Source: Tetmemena sp. SeJ-2015
Lineage: Eukaryota; Ciliophora; Spirotrichea; Sporadotrichida; Oxytrichidae
Direction of reading: 5' to 3'
Assembly: GCA_027382625.1 (NCBI GenBank)
Contig: JAJKFJ010021860.1
Span: 1-64,000, forward strand
DNA: 64,000 nt
The notes beneath the pieces are model-generated. The model searched no databases. It saw nothing but the letters and a program-made list of their open reading frames with translations, and had not been told where the DNA came from. The translations under genes and the position numbers were made by a program. Shown here one piece after another: positions 45,247-56,174 of the stretch. Positions within the stretch are counted from its first letter, which is position 1, and every line of letters starts with the position of its first letter.

Positions 45247-47685
45247 AGATCTCTTAAAGGAGAGGCAGAAATGCAACTTCAATAAACTCTAACTAAGCCA
45301 AAGCCTATACGGAGGAAAATAATTATTTGAGGAAATTCAAAAGATGTACTCTGACTTAGAGAGTGATGAAGTCCTAAGATTCACACACCAATGGTATGAG
45401 ATGACAAGGGAAGAGCAAATAGATCTCAACTTGAAGAGAGTTGCCAGATCCTTCCTGGTCTTTAAGGATAGATTCACCAACTATGAAATAAGCTATGTCA
45501 ATTGGTATAACCTAATGTTATTATTTCTAGCATATTTAGTTAAATAAAAAGTGTTCTAAGGCATAGTAAGTCAGTCTCATTCGCATTATTCACTCCCATA
45601 GAATATATGAATACCGCTAAACTATTTTATGAATTGTGCTTTCAAAATTCTTTATGATTTTCAACTTCTTGATCTTTTATTTAGTTTCCCTTCGCTTTGA
45701 GTATGTCGATGTTTTACCTAAGCATTGACCACCTAGGAGATGAGGAGCAGAGGGCGAAATACATTCCTCTTATTAAGGATTTCAAAATGATTGGTTCTTA
45801 TGCCTAAACAGAGCTAGGCCATGGATCTAATGTAGCTGTAAGTTAGATCGATATTTTCTAGAAAGCCACCTTAATTGAGGCTACAAGTTTTATATTTAAG
45901 AATTATTAAATAAACTTGCTTATTAGGGAATCGAGACCACAGCAACTTTCGACAAAGAGAAAGACTAATTCGTGTTGAACACTCCTACTTTGACGTCAAC
46001 TAAATTTTGGCCTGGAGAGTTGGGCAAAATCGGTGGCTGGTCTGTTATTTATGCTCAGCTCATAATTGATGGCTAGAAATATGGAGTGCAGCCATTCATA
46101 TAAAGGATTTATTAGTTTATGAGATTCTTAGTTTAGTTAAGAAATCCTCTTACCTATGAGCCATTAGAGGGGGTTGAGTTAGGAGACATAGGGCCCAAGT
46201 TTGGATTCACTTATTTAGATTTATTTAATTCAACTCGAAGGACAACGGCTACTTGATAATGAGGAATTTGAGGATTCCCAGAAGGAATATGCTTTGCAAG
46301 TATGTAGAAGTTGACAAGGAGGGGAAGTTTTAGGTAAAGGGTGACATCAGAATTGTTTATTCAGTTATGACTTCTAACAGAGTAGGTATATGTCTGAGAG
46401 GTGCTTTAGACCTTGGTAAAGCACTCTTAATCGGTATAAGATACGCAGCAGTCAGAAATTAATTAAAAAATAGAAGGCAGTTTTCAACGATAGATGGGTA
46501 AGTCTTTTTCTTTCCAATTTAATGAATTTTCAGAACGAAACTGGAGCGTAAGCTTTTGGATTATCAGAGTCACTAATTTAAGCTAGCACCTTTGTTATCT
46601 TACTTCTTAGCTTTCACTTTTGCGTCTCAGTCTTTAGTCGCTATTCATTAGTAACTTATGAAAGTGGAAACTAAATGAACATGATGATTTTTATTTGAAA
46701 GATGTAGAGAAAGAAAATTTTCAGCTTTTAGATCTGATTCACCACTTGACTTGTGGATTTAAGGGCTCCTTTACAACTATCATCCATGAGGGTATTGATA
46801 CTGTAAGGCAAAGCTGCGGTGGGGCTGGCTTCTTGGCTTGGTCTGGCTTACCAAATCTAGAAGCAGACTACGCTCCAAACACCACTTTCGAAGGTGATAA
46901 CACAGTAATGCACTAGCAATCAGCCAGAATGATTTTAAAGATATTTAGATAAGTCACCAAAGGAAAGAAAACTGATATAGATGTCTTTAGATACCTAAAT
47001 GATATAGATTAGCTGCTGCAAATAAGAGTTATCAATTATCTTTTACAGCCATAAATTAAGTTGAGTTAAGAAGCCAGATTTTGAAAATCTAGAGACTCTT
47101 AGTTAGTTGTTAGCTGCGAGATCAGCTTACTATGTTAAAATGACTGCACATAAATACTCCTAGTCTTCTAAATCAGAAAAGGAAAAGATGAATTCAGAAC
47201 TTGCAGTAGACCTTGTTAAGATGAGCCACTCTCACACCATGGATCTAATTTAATATTTTTTCTCCATAAAATTCGTTCTTTTAATGTATACAGCTTTCCA
47301 AATGCTTTTGACTCACATTAAAAATCACCCTTACTCATGTAGCTAAGTAAGAGAAAATATGGAAACCTTAGCAAAAATTTATGCGTTGTATGAGCTAACT
47401 TAAGATTCAATATCTCTCTACGACATTGGAATATTCTCCACTGGTGTATCCTAATACATTTAAGAAGCTTTAAAACTCAACATTGCTAAAATTAGACCTC
47501 AAATGGTAACTATAATAGAATGTCTGGAGATACCAGATAGTGCCTTGGTCTCAGCCATTGGTAACTCATATGGAGATATTTATGAGACATAGCTATCCTG
47601 GGCCAGAGAGAGTAGACTTAACAAGAATTAGGTTTTGACAGGCATTAAAGAGCATATTCTCCCTCTCTTAAATGGAAAGCTATGA
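45247..47685 (+). CDS. Acyl-CoA oxidase, copy 1
   Basis: Peroxisomal FAD enzyme of fatty-acid beta-oxidation (acyl-CoA to trans-2-enoyl-CoA plus H2O2). In order: ERQKCNFN with LTREEQ-like TREEQIDLNLKRVA, FYLSIDHLGDEEQRAK, GSYAQTELGHGSNVA (substrate/FAD motif), FNSKDNGYLI with RIPRRNML, DTVRQSCGGAGFLAWSGLP, and TTFEGDNTVMHQQ (catalytic Glu in EGDN). The C-terminal domain ends AIGNSYGDIYETQ to NGKL and TGA 47683-47685. GKL is a weak PTS1; copies 2 and 3 end AKL. Introns: 45566-45684, 45838-45926 and 46498-46533. At least four IESs, plus one unresolved near 47050. No initiating ATG found; the first segment may lie elsewhere. Confidence 0.85.
46094..46127 (+). other. IES in acyl-CoA oxidase 1, pointer ATTC (30 bp)
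   Basis: ATTC at 46094-46097 and 46124-46127; restores GVQPFLVQLRNP. Copy 2 has no insert; copy 3 has one 3 bp further on. Confidence 0.9.
46205..46231 (+). other. IES in acyl-CoA oxidase 1, pointer ATTC (23 bp)
   Basis: ATTC at 46205-46208 and 46228-46231; restores GPKFGFNSKDNGYL. Confidence 0.88.
46659..46701 (+). other. IES in acyl-CoA oxidase 1, pointer TGAAAG (37 bp)
   Basis: TGAAAG at 46659-46664 and 46696-46701; restores HQQLMKDVEKENFQLLDL and removes in-frame TGAs. Confidence 0.9.
47239..47286 (+). other. IES in acyl-CoA oxidase 1, pointer ATG (45 bp)
   Basis: ATG at 47239-47241 and 47284-47286; joins SHSHTM to YTAFQMLLTHI as in copies 2 and 3. Confidence 0.8.
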
Positions 47686-47689
47686 CATA

Positions 47690-48185
47690 TTTTGAGAAAA
47701 ATTTCGAATTTCTTTAAGATTATTTTCACACATTCAAATTTTAGATCATAACCGAAAGCTTTTAGCCTCTTGGATATTTGTAATTTAAAATTAAAATATG
47801 GAAAGATTCTTATATCAACTAAAACAAAAATGTATTTAAAATTGGAAAAGGTTTAGAAAAAATTAGCTTACCTATTAATGTTTTACTCATTTTAAACAAT
47901 AATTTGCAAATTAAAGTAAGAGTAGTAAAATTTCTTCAAAGATCGCATTTAGACTCTTAATAGAGTTATGCAATAATTTTATGTATGTAGGAAAGATGCT
48001 CCTCCAATACAAAAAATAATAGTGATGTTACTGCTTTTCAAATAAAATTTAAGATTAAATTTAAATGAAATTGCAAAATTATTTTCAAACTCGTATATTT
48101 GTCTTTAAATTATTGATCTTTGCTTTTGCATTAAGGCTACTGCAACAAGCAGCAACGTTTTGATGCAATTAATTTAGTTGAGAAT
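47690..48185. other. AT-rich convergent spacer
   Basis: Between the 3' ends of acyl-CoA oxidase 1 (+) and the PUF gene (-). No coding frame supported. Confidence 0.4.
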
Positions 48186-51100
48186 TCAATTCTACTAATT
48201 TTAGTAAATATACTACTGTCCACCTTATCTACTATTATTATTTCGATTAGTGTTTTGGAAAACCCCTCTGTTTGAGTTTTCAATTAGTTAAATCCATTTA
48301 GTCTTTAAAGGATTCGTACCTAAAAATTGAACATTCCTATGAATCTCTCCCCTTAGTTAAGAGTTGAGTGTTTCATTTTAGCAGTGCATGAGTATTCTCT
48401 CAATCACATAATATCCGTAGTTGTTTCTTATTAGTATTCTCAGTTTATCACCTTCAATCATCTCATTCGCATACATTTCAACAGTCTTCTGATCTGCTTT
48501 GTCCAGAACCTTTTCTATAACATTGGAAGAGAACTTCTAGATAGCTAGTTGCTGTAGTTGATTGGGGGGGGGCCTTTCCTCGTCATCCACTTTTTTCATG
48601 AAAATATGAAAAATCATGATCTAGCCTAAAATTAGCCAAAAACACCATTTTTAAGTCCAAATTAAAATACAAAGGGTCTTCTTAGGGAATATTCTTTATT
48701 TAGAAAAAAGGCATTAATTTTTCAAAAATAAACTGAATATTTTATCTTTCAGAATATTTTATTCAAAACTAGCTGTATTTTATATAAAACTTATGGAATA
48801 CCTTGAAAAAATACTTTTAATAGATATATTTAGATTTAAATAAAAGAATAGCTTATGTTTTATTGATATATTTAAGTATAAAGATGATTCTAAGAGCTTC
48901 ACAAATTAATCGAGAGATCTCTGAGCTTCTGAAATTTTTATCTTAAACTTAATAAATTCAACCTATTATTTAATTATATAACAATACTTTGCAATTTTAT
49001 TTTTTTCTAATCAAATTTTTTTCAAAGATCTTTTTAAATTACCAAAATAAGCATATGGACTATATATATGACCCTTTGAATTTTAATTTAGACTAAAAAA
49101 ATGGTGTTTTTAGCTAATTTTAGGCAAGATCATGATTTTTCATAATTTCATGAAAAAAGTGGATGACGAGGAAAGGCCCCCCCCCAGTTGATTTATAAAT
49201 CCATGGTAGATTTGCTAGCAATCTTCATTACTCCAAACTTCTAGGGCGACTTGAAGTGCATAGTTACCATAAGCATTTTGGCAGAGTTAAATGACCTCAC
49301 TTGAAAGTATTGCAACCATTCTTTGCTTTATCTCGGGGACATAAAATTTTCTCACCGTCTTTTTAATGACTGGTAAGCCGTTTGCATCTTAGGATAGGTC
49401 TATCATATTTCTGCAAATTATGTCATATATTGGTTCAAGATAGGGGAATATGCTTGCTAGCTCTATATATTTGATAAGCACATGAGTAGCGTGCTTATTG
49501 TAAGCGAAGTCCAAAAGATTTGCTGTCAAAATTTGAGTGAGGATAGGATAGAAAGTAGACTTATTAAGAGTATTTAGAAATCCTTGCAAAGAATGAGTGC
49601 CTCTCTCATCTTAGGCAACATTCAGAAAAAGTGTTCTTGTATTTCTAGGGGGATCTGAACTCACGAAAAGAGTGTTGAGCAGCCTTAGTTTCTAATCATC
49701 GTTCAGAGTTTTAAATAGTTCTTAGCAGAAGTAGTTGCCATACTAGTCTACAAGAATATCTGAGAATCGTGCTTCAATCAAAGTAACCATTCTTTCAACT
49801 GTCTCAGGGTTAGCCCTATCAAGATACTTCTGTAGCTCCCTTGAGCCTTATTTGGTAAGTATTCGAGCTATAAAATCTCCTTCCCTGAAGATGCCTTAGT
49901 TCTGCTATTCATCTTATCTTATAGCGGAGGCATTGACATTTCTCTGGTCTATATTTTTCAAAACAAAGAGATAAATTTTGAGAGAGCTAAGGGTGAATTT
50001 AAGTTGGAGCGTGTACAAGCTATTTCTCCATTCTATTTTCAAGGAATCCTTGATTCTATTACATAAGATTACTGCCTTAGGGAATAAGACCATACCCTTA
50101 TATATCCAATGGAAATTGCATGCCGATTCCAGCTGAACTCATATTAACAATAGAGTGGGCCTTCTTCTTGTTGAATAAAGAATGTTCATGATTCATACTT
50201 GGGGTCTACTCGAACTACTGATGGGGACAAAAGTTGAGAATTTTAAAAATGATTAGGAATAGCGATCGACTGCTATCTCTTAGCTTCTATTCTATTGAAA
50301 TAGTCCCATTACTGGTTCATTAAATCAATCGACCCTCTCGTTTAAGTATGATAAGAGCTGTAGCCGCTGACATTTGATAAACCTCTTTGAGTTCGAGAAC
50401 AAATGAAACCTCTTTAAGGTATATCTCCCTTCTTTGAAGATCTTTATTCATGATACTCTAAACCTTAAACTGAAACTCAAGCACAGCAATTTCTGACTGC
50501 TCCAGTTGGATTTAGATGTTCTTACTCAATTGATCTTCGAGATGTAATCATTGAGATCAATAAGACCTGAGACATATCTCTAGATCCCTGGACTATCTAC
50601 TCTCTCCCAATAGAACTTTAGCTAAATAAGGGGAGTAGACAAGCTTATTTCTTGGTCAAGTTTTGAGTGGAACAGATCTCTGATAGCAAGCCCATTTTAT
50701 TGAGCTTAATCTTTGGTCTATGAAAATTATTAGCCTACTTTTTCCTACTCTGAAACATTAGAATTGTTGATCGTTACTGAGGTTACTGTAATGTTTTGTT
50801 ATTGGAATAAAAGCTACTTTGACACAGGATGCTGAATCTCAATGGCAACAATCAATTATTTTGGACTCACCTTATGATTAAGTAGATTATCTTGAGGAAG
50901 ATCATCTTGAGCCACTTTAACTTCAAAATGTGGAATCACAACGAGACCTGAATCTCGTCTCAAATGAAAACTGCATTCCTTATGAGTAGGACAATAGAAT
51001 TTTAGTCCTGGATGAAAAGTAAAGCAGTAGTCATCAATTAAGGTAATTTCATTTTAGCAAACTGCGCATGTTTTGAACTGGAAGTGCTTTTGCTGTTCAG

Positions 51101-52008
51101 AGTAGATATTTCCCATTGAGAGAGCACGAGAGTTATCAAATTTTGGGTTCATATAGTTCAATTCTTGGAATGCTGGCTGTTATAAGTTAGAAAATTAGGG
51201 AATGCTTTAGTTTTAAGGAGCCCCCATTATCATATTAGGAGCCATGGACATAGCTCTGTGAAACTTGTAGTGTTCAAATTAATGATGATTCACATCTTAT
51301 TATCTCAAATGAGGATTATTTGAAGGATATTAGTAGTTATAAGGGGGTTAGTAAATTGGCTAGGCTATTTAATTTGAGTAATGTTATTGACTGGTCTCAG
51401 CCTGAGTAATATGATTCTAAAAATTCTGGTTCTGAATTGGATTAGTTTGATTATTTGGCTTTGTATCTCCTTATCAAATATGTTCTTAAGATTTTGAGGG
51501 ACTTCTGTATTAGTCCACGATGATTGGTTTTACTCTATATAAATATTATGTTAGTTGAAATTAAAAAGAGCGAGCTTAGAGAGATAGAGTGAGTGAGAAA
51601 CTTACGTAATCCTATTTCGGTTGAAATTATGCCACTATTTTAGTCTGGAATATTCTAGTAGCTTTGGTTTAAAAGGCCAGAAGGATTTACATATTACTGT
51701 GAAATAGGCATGAAATGAGTGGGCTAAGAAGATGAGGTAATGTGTTGTTGATGGAGAAATTAGCTCTGATGCATTTGTGACGGATGCATTTAGGGAATGT
51801 GAGATGCAACATTAGAAGCAATTTATCCATTTAAATTAAGTGACTGGAATTGAAGTAGCATGGTGGGATCTATTTAAGCACTACCTCAAGATTATCCACC
51901 CATTATGGGATGGGACTGGGATGGCTAGACTTATTGCTGGTGCTCTCCGAGAGTGGTTTGTTCATTATGTCTATTAAATACGTACTTATTGAATGTTCCC
52001 TTCTGCAT
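48186..52008 (-). CDS. Zinc-cluster, coiled-coil and PUF-repeat RNA-binding protein
   Basis: Start at ATG 52008, stop TGA 48186-48188. The N-terminus is His/Gln/Asn-rich (MHPSQMHQSQFLHQQH). A Cys/His cluster follows at about 50960-51080: CAVC, then C-x3-H, then CPTHKECSFH, a likely zinc-binding fold. Next is a charged coiled-coil region near 50380-50480 (DLQRREIYLKEVSFVLELKE), then a Gln/Asn linker. The C-terminus is a PUF domain with recognisable repeats: DQYGNYFCQELF, DERGTHSLQGF, NKHATHVLIKYI, DANGLPVIKKTV, NAYGNYALQVAL, QKFSSNVIEKVL and NNYGYYVIERIL. PUF proteins bind mRNA 3' UTRs and repress or localise them. A 622 bp inverted-repeat element splits the domain between the last-but-one repeats; its removal restores the frame exactly. 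Other frame breaks at 49950-50850 are unresolved. Confidence 0.8.
48556..49193 (-). other. IES-like junction in PUF, 8 bp pointer AGTTGATT
   Basis: AGTTGATT at 48556-48563 and 49186-49193 flanks the inverted-repeat element. Removing 630 bp joins YHGFINQL to QQLAIQKFSSNVIEKVL in frame within the PUF domain. The repeat is both target-site duplication and pointer. Confidence 0.9.
48564..49185. mobile_element. 622 bp inverted-repeat element (MITE-like) with G9/C9 ends
   Basis: The element begins with nine G and ends with nine C. Terminal inverted repeats of about 105-120 bp match with few differences: GGCCTTTCCTCGTCATCCAC, then a T run, then TCATGAAA and AAAAATCATGATCT, then an AATTAGC-AAAAACACCATTTTT block. 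The interior of about 400 bp is AT-rich and has no ORF, so it is non-autonomous. It is flanked by a perfect 8 bp duplication. 8 bp duplications are known for hAT and some other cut-and-paste families, whereas hypotrich TBE elements have short duplications and telomere-like ends; this is therefore not a TBE. A decayed relative lies at 1886-2534. Confidence 0.9.
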
Positions 52009-52009
52009 T

Positions 52010-52423
52010 ATATCTTTATTTTATGTGAGTTTCAGTATTTATTTTATTAATTATATACTTCACAATACATGGAATGCTTTCTCTACTCAGAGGAGGAGAG
52101 CTTTAATAATATCAATTTAAAACTATAAATATAAAGAGAATAGAACTAAATTCGGGTTTCTATTAAAGAATAAGGAGGGGTTTTCATTACTTTCCAATTA
52201 TGTGAGTTTTTAATACATTTTTATTTATTCACGAAATATCTGACAAAATAAAATCTGGATAGGAAATTTTCAAAAGAAAGATATATATGTTTTAAAATTA
52301 AAACTCTGTCTAACTTGTTCTAATAATTAGTTAAAATATCAATACTATCGTCATTAAATTCTCAGTACGTCATTAGATGGACAACAATAAGACATCACAC
52401 GAGCTCATTATATATTATGTAAA
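52010..52423. other. AT-rich spacer upstream of the PUF gene
   Basis: AT-rich DNA between the PUF start and the dispersed repeat; no coding frame supported. Confidence 0.4.
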
Positions 52424-52936
52424 TTATTAAAGAGAAAGTTAAATTCAGGACGCACACGACCGGACTAGGCACCGGTCGCCTTTCCCTGAAGGCTTTCTGG
52501 TTTGGTAATCTATGGGTGAGTGCTTAAAAGAGGCAAGGGATAATGGCAGCGAAGCCCTGGGGAAGGTGGTTGAGCTGCTCACTGGAGAGATAATCAAAGG
52601 TGAGTGGTCTCCCATCACCTTCCTAATCCTTGGCGTGGAGGGATGTGATCTATGGGCAACACTCAGTCATGCAGTTGGACAGCGAAGCCAGACGCTACGG
52701 AGCAGCGGCTTGCTCTCGGTCGAAGCTACCGGATTTTTTTTTTCTTTTAGGTTTTTTGGATGGTCTGCAGAAGGGGGACTTCTGGTCAGAGTGTGAGGTG
52801 GCGGGGTGCACGTGTTTAATATCCCTATTCGGCTGGTAGGTTTGTGTGCGTCAGATAAGTGCGTCACAGCAATCATTGACGTCACGGCCTATCTTATTTA
52901 TGCCGGGGGCCTTTAATTCCCTTAATTATTATTATT
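52424..52936 (+). repeat. Dispersed GC-rich repeat, copy 2
   Basis: Direct relative of 42602-43106, better preserved. It has an open forward frame of 94 codons (52512-52796) and a right end GTCACGGCCTATCTTATTTA, TGCCGGGGGCC and an ATT-repeat tail. Both copies start and stop at about the same place, so it looks like a full short element or a consistently truncated 3' end of a non-LTR retroposon. It sits immediately upstream of acyl-CoA oxidase copy 2. No clear target duplication was found. Confidence 0.7.
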
Positions 52937-52969
52937 ATATATTTATTAAAAATCTGAAATTAATTCTAA

Positions 52970-55807
52970 GAGCAGAAGCCAGTAGTCGGCAGCATTAAGA
53001 ATAGAATCGTAGCAACTGACCTTGAAGAGGAAAGAAAGTAGTGCAATTTCAACTAGGCGGAGCTAAGTGCAGCCTGGTTTGGCGGCAAATGATAAATGGG
53101 AGGAATTCAAGGCAGTCATTCATGACATGGAGGCTGATCCTGTGCTAAGATTTTCTGAAAAGTGGTACGACCTCACAAGAGAAGAGCAAATCGACCTCAA
53201 CTTCAAGCGCTTTGCACTTTAATGAAAGTGAAATTAAGTTCTTTATTATTGCAAATCTTTACCATAACTACAAGCACAAGTACTTTGGCGATAAATTCTC
53301 ACCAATAATGAATTTTATAAGTTCTATTAAGTTTTAAAGTTCTCACCAAAGTACATAAGTTTCTATTTCTACATGTTCTAAGGCTTGGTAAGTCAAATAC
53401 TCCCATATCTTTTGTTTCATTTTCTCATCAATTTCTTGAATGGCTTTCATCCTAGTGACTTTATCACTACTCTCTATGCATTTTAAATAAAATAGATTCA
53501 TTATAACTATCTATGATTGTGTTGAATAAATGCTTATTGTGTTCTGATATAGTTCCCATTCAGTTTGTCACTCTCCATGTTTTACCTCTGTCTCGACTAG
53601 CTTGCAGATGAGGAGCAGAGAGCCAAATCAAAATTTGATCAAATCACTTATTAAATCAATGAAATTTGGATTAAGAATGCTTATATTAATTATCTCAAAT
53701 TTCATGGACTCTATCACTACATGATTGCAATATAAAGCCATCAAAGTTCATGATCAAATTTCATTTAATTTTCTCTTCATAATTATTGAGTGTATAATTT
53801 AAAGCCAAATATCTTCCTTTGGTGAGAGATTTCAAGATGCTAGGATCCTACGGACAGACCGAGCTGGGTCACGGTTCAAACGTCGCAGTAAGTTAATCGC
53901 TGACGTATAAGTTATTATCGTCACAATTTCATTAAAAAAATAAAGACAGGTTTGATTCATCAATAAGCAAATTAAAACCCGAACTTTAATATAAGCAGAC
54001 CTAATCTAACTCAGTTTACTCATTAATTCTCTTATAGGGAATTGAAACCACCGCTACCTTCGACAAGGAGAAGGATGAGTTCGTGCTCAACTCTCCTACC
54101 ATCACCTCAACTAAGTTCTGGCCTGGTGAGCTCGGCAAGTTCGGCAACTGGTCCATAGTTTATGCAAAGATGATTCTCAATGGAAAGGCTCATGGAGTTC
54201 AGCCTTTCTTAGTGCAGCTCAGAGATGCCAAGACTTATGAACCTCTTCCAGGAGTTGAGTGTGGAGATATTGGCCCTAAGTTTGGATAAAAATTTCATCT
54301 TAAATTTTTCTCACTTAAATGCGTTGTAATAGAGTTTATAACAGCAAGGATAATGGTTTCTTGATAATGAAAAACGTGAGAATCCCAAGAGAAAATCTTT
54401 TGAGGAGATTCGTTGACGTGGACAGAGAGGGAAACTTCTCAATCAAGGGAGACTTGAGAACTCTCTACTCAGTCATGATGTTCATCAGATGTACTATTGC
54501 TCTCGGCAGTCCCAAGGCACTTTCTCATGCCCTAGTTGTGGGAACGAGGTACGCTGTTGTCAGAAGATAGTTCAGCACTTAAGATGTGAAATTATAAGCC
54601 TCATTTTATTCATAGATGGAACCAAGATTGAGAGAAAGCTTATGGATTACTAGACTCACCAGTTCAAGTTCACACCTCTCCTCGCTTACGCATTTGCTTT
54701 CAACTTCTCGGCTCTTCAGATGTGCGACATCCATTAACAGCTACTCAAGGATATTCTTATTAGGACTGTTATTTATTATTCCCGAAGGTAACTTTGGATT
54801 ACTAGATCACTTGCATCACTTGACTTCTGGCTACAAGGCTTCCTACACTAGAATATGCTATGACGGAATAGACACTGTCAGACAGAACTGCGGAGGTGCA
54901 GGTTTCTTGGCATGGTCGGGACTCCCAACTCTCCAAACTGACTACTCTCCCAACACAACCTTTGAGGGAGACAACACAGTTCTCCATCAATAATCCGTGG
55001 TATCATTAGCATATTTGAATAATGCGCAAGACTAATCTTCAAGTCAGTGAAAAACATCTAGAGAGGAATGATTCCCACTGGAATCTTTGATTACATCAAC
55101 CACATCGATTCCCTTCTCTCAGCCAAGGCAGATCTCAAACTCTATATACTTATTCTTCTATCTTAAGCAAGCAAGCGATCTCGGATGCTTAAACTTGCTA
55201 GAAAAGGCACTTTCAGTGAGAGCTGCTTATTACATAAAGAACACTGTCCACAAGCTAAACACATCTCAACTTTCAGAGAACGAGAAGAAGAATAGTGCTT
55301 TCACAGTTGACATCATCAAGATGGCTCATGCTCATGTAATGTACGCCACTCTCAAAAACTTCCTCCACCACATCAACACTCACCCCTACACTTGCCCTAA
55401 GGTCAAGGAGAACTTGTCAAACCTAGCCAGAGTCTATGCCATCACTGAATTGCTTTAGGATTCAGTACCCCTCTACGAAACTGGCTTCTTCTCCACAGGT
55501 ACCTACTAAATTATTCTGGAAGCTCAAAAGGAGAAATTAAGTTATACTTATACTTTGAAATCTTAATTTGAGAACATCAGAGCTGTCCGACCTTAAATGA
55601 TTCCTCTTGTCTTAAAATTCAATATCAATTTAATTTGTTGAGAGTTTCCAATACCCTGACAGCTTCTTGAACTCAGCTATCGGAAACTCTTATGGAGATA
55701 TTTACGAAACTCAACTGCAGTGGGCCAGAGAGAGCAGACTCAACAAGACCCAAGTGCTTCCAGGCATTAAGGAGCACATCCTTCCCATCCTCAACGCAAA
55801 GCTTTGA
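52970..55807 (+). CDS. Acyl-CoA oxidase, copy 2
   Basis: Reads from EQKPVVGSIKNRIVATDLEEER through WYDLTREEQIDLNFKR, FYLCLDQLADEEQRAK, GSYGQTELGHGSNVA, YNSKDNGFLI with RIPRENLLRRF, DTVRQNCGGAGFLAWSGLP, TTFEGDNTVLHQ (catalytic Glu kept), and a C-terminal domain ending NAKL at TGA 55805-55807. AKL is a canonical PTS1, indicating peroxisomal import. Introns: 53388-53552 and 53888-54037. Nine IESs were read. One base appears extra near 53090 (GGK-DKWEEF), breaking the frame; assembly error or lesion. The third intron of copies 1 and 3 is absent here. No ATG seen upstream; the start may be in another segment. Confidence 0.85.
53212..53253 (+). other. IES in acyl-CoA oxidase 2, pointer TTGCA (37 bp)
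   Basis: TTGCA at 53212-53216 and 53249-53253; restores NFKRFANLYHNYKHKY and removes a TGA. Confidence 0.85.
53296..53349 (+). other. IES in acyl-CoA oxidase 2, 10 bp pointer TTCTCACCAA (44 bp)
   Basis: TTCTCACCAA at 53296-53305 and 53340-53349, the longest pointer in the window; restores YFGDKFSPKYISFYFYMFQG. Confidence 0.92.
53621..53820 (+). other. IES in acyl-CoA oxidase 2, pointer AGCCAAAT (192 bp)
   Basis: AGCCAAAT at 53621-53628 and 53813-53820; restores DEEQRAKYLPLVRDFKMLG. Confidence 0.92.
54287..54338 (+). other. IES in acyl-CoA oxidase 2, TA pointer (50 bp)
   Basis: TA at 54287-54288 and 54337-54338; restores GPKFGYNSKDNGFL. Same site as IESs in copies 1 and 3. Confidence 0.8.
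54582..54618 (+). other. IES in acyl-CoA oxidase 2, pointer AGATG (32 bp)
   Basis: AGATG at 54582-54586 and 54614-54618; restores QFSTQDGTKIERKLMDYQ. It lies within 3 bp of the place where copies 1 and 3 have a GT..AG intron. Confidence 0.85.
54752..54781 (+). other. IES in acyl-CoA oxidase 2, pointer TATTC (25 bp)
   Basis: TATTC at 54752-54756 and 54777-54781; restores HQQLLKDIPEGNFGLLDHL. Confidence 0.9.
55131..55182 (+). other. IES in acyl-CoA oxidase 2, pointer GATCTC (46 bp)
   Basis: GATCTC at 55131-55136 and 55177-55182; restores SAKADLGCLNLLEKAL and corrects the frame. Confidence 0.9.
55531..55574 (+). other. IES in acyl-CoA oxidase 2, pointer GAGAA (39 bp)
   Basis: GAGAA at 55531-55535 and 55570-55574; restores EAQKENIRAVRPQMIPL. 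Confidence 0.88.
55607..55638 (+). other. IES in acyl-CoA oxidase 2, pointer TTGT (28 bp)
   Basis: TTGT at 55607-55610 and 55635-55638; restores MIPLVESFQYPDSFLNSAIG. Confidence 0.85.
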
Positions 55808-56174
55808 GAAGGTGCTATTAATCTACGATTACACTGGCTATCAATTTGATGTTCGTATTTAATTTTTTATCAATAATCTTTCAACCTATATAACCAGCAA
55901 TATGGATGCGTATGTCTGAAGATAGATGATATATTTCTATATTAGAGTTCTATTCTTAGATAAATAACATTTTAGTGGTGTCTTTATAATTGTCACCGTC
56001 ACAAATAATACGTCATTATAATCCAATTAACCTCATATTAATAATCATAACATCAATACTATGGAAAGTCATTCATTCATACATACACATATTATACTTT
56101 TTGAAGCCACCTCACATCTCAGGAAATTAAAATAGTATCTAAATATTATTACTATGATTTTTATTTTTTTTGGA

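Noticed and set aside
48564..49185. TBE-type transposon identity for the inverted-repeat element
   Set aside because: Ends are G9/C9 rather than telomere-like, the duplication is 8 bp and no transposase ORF is present.
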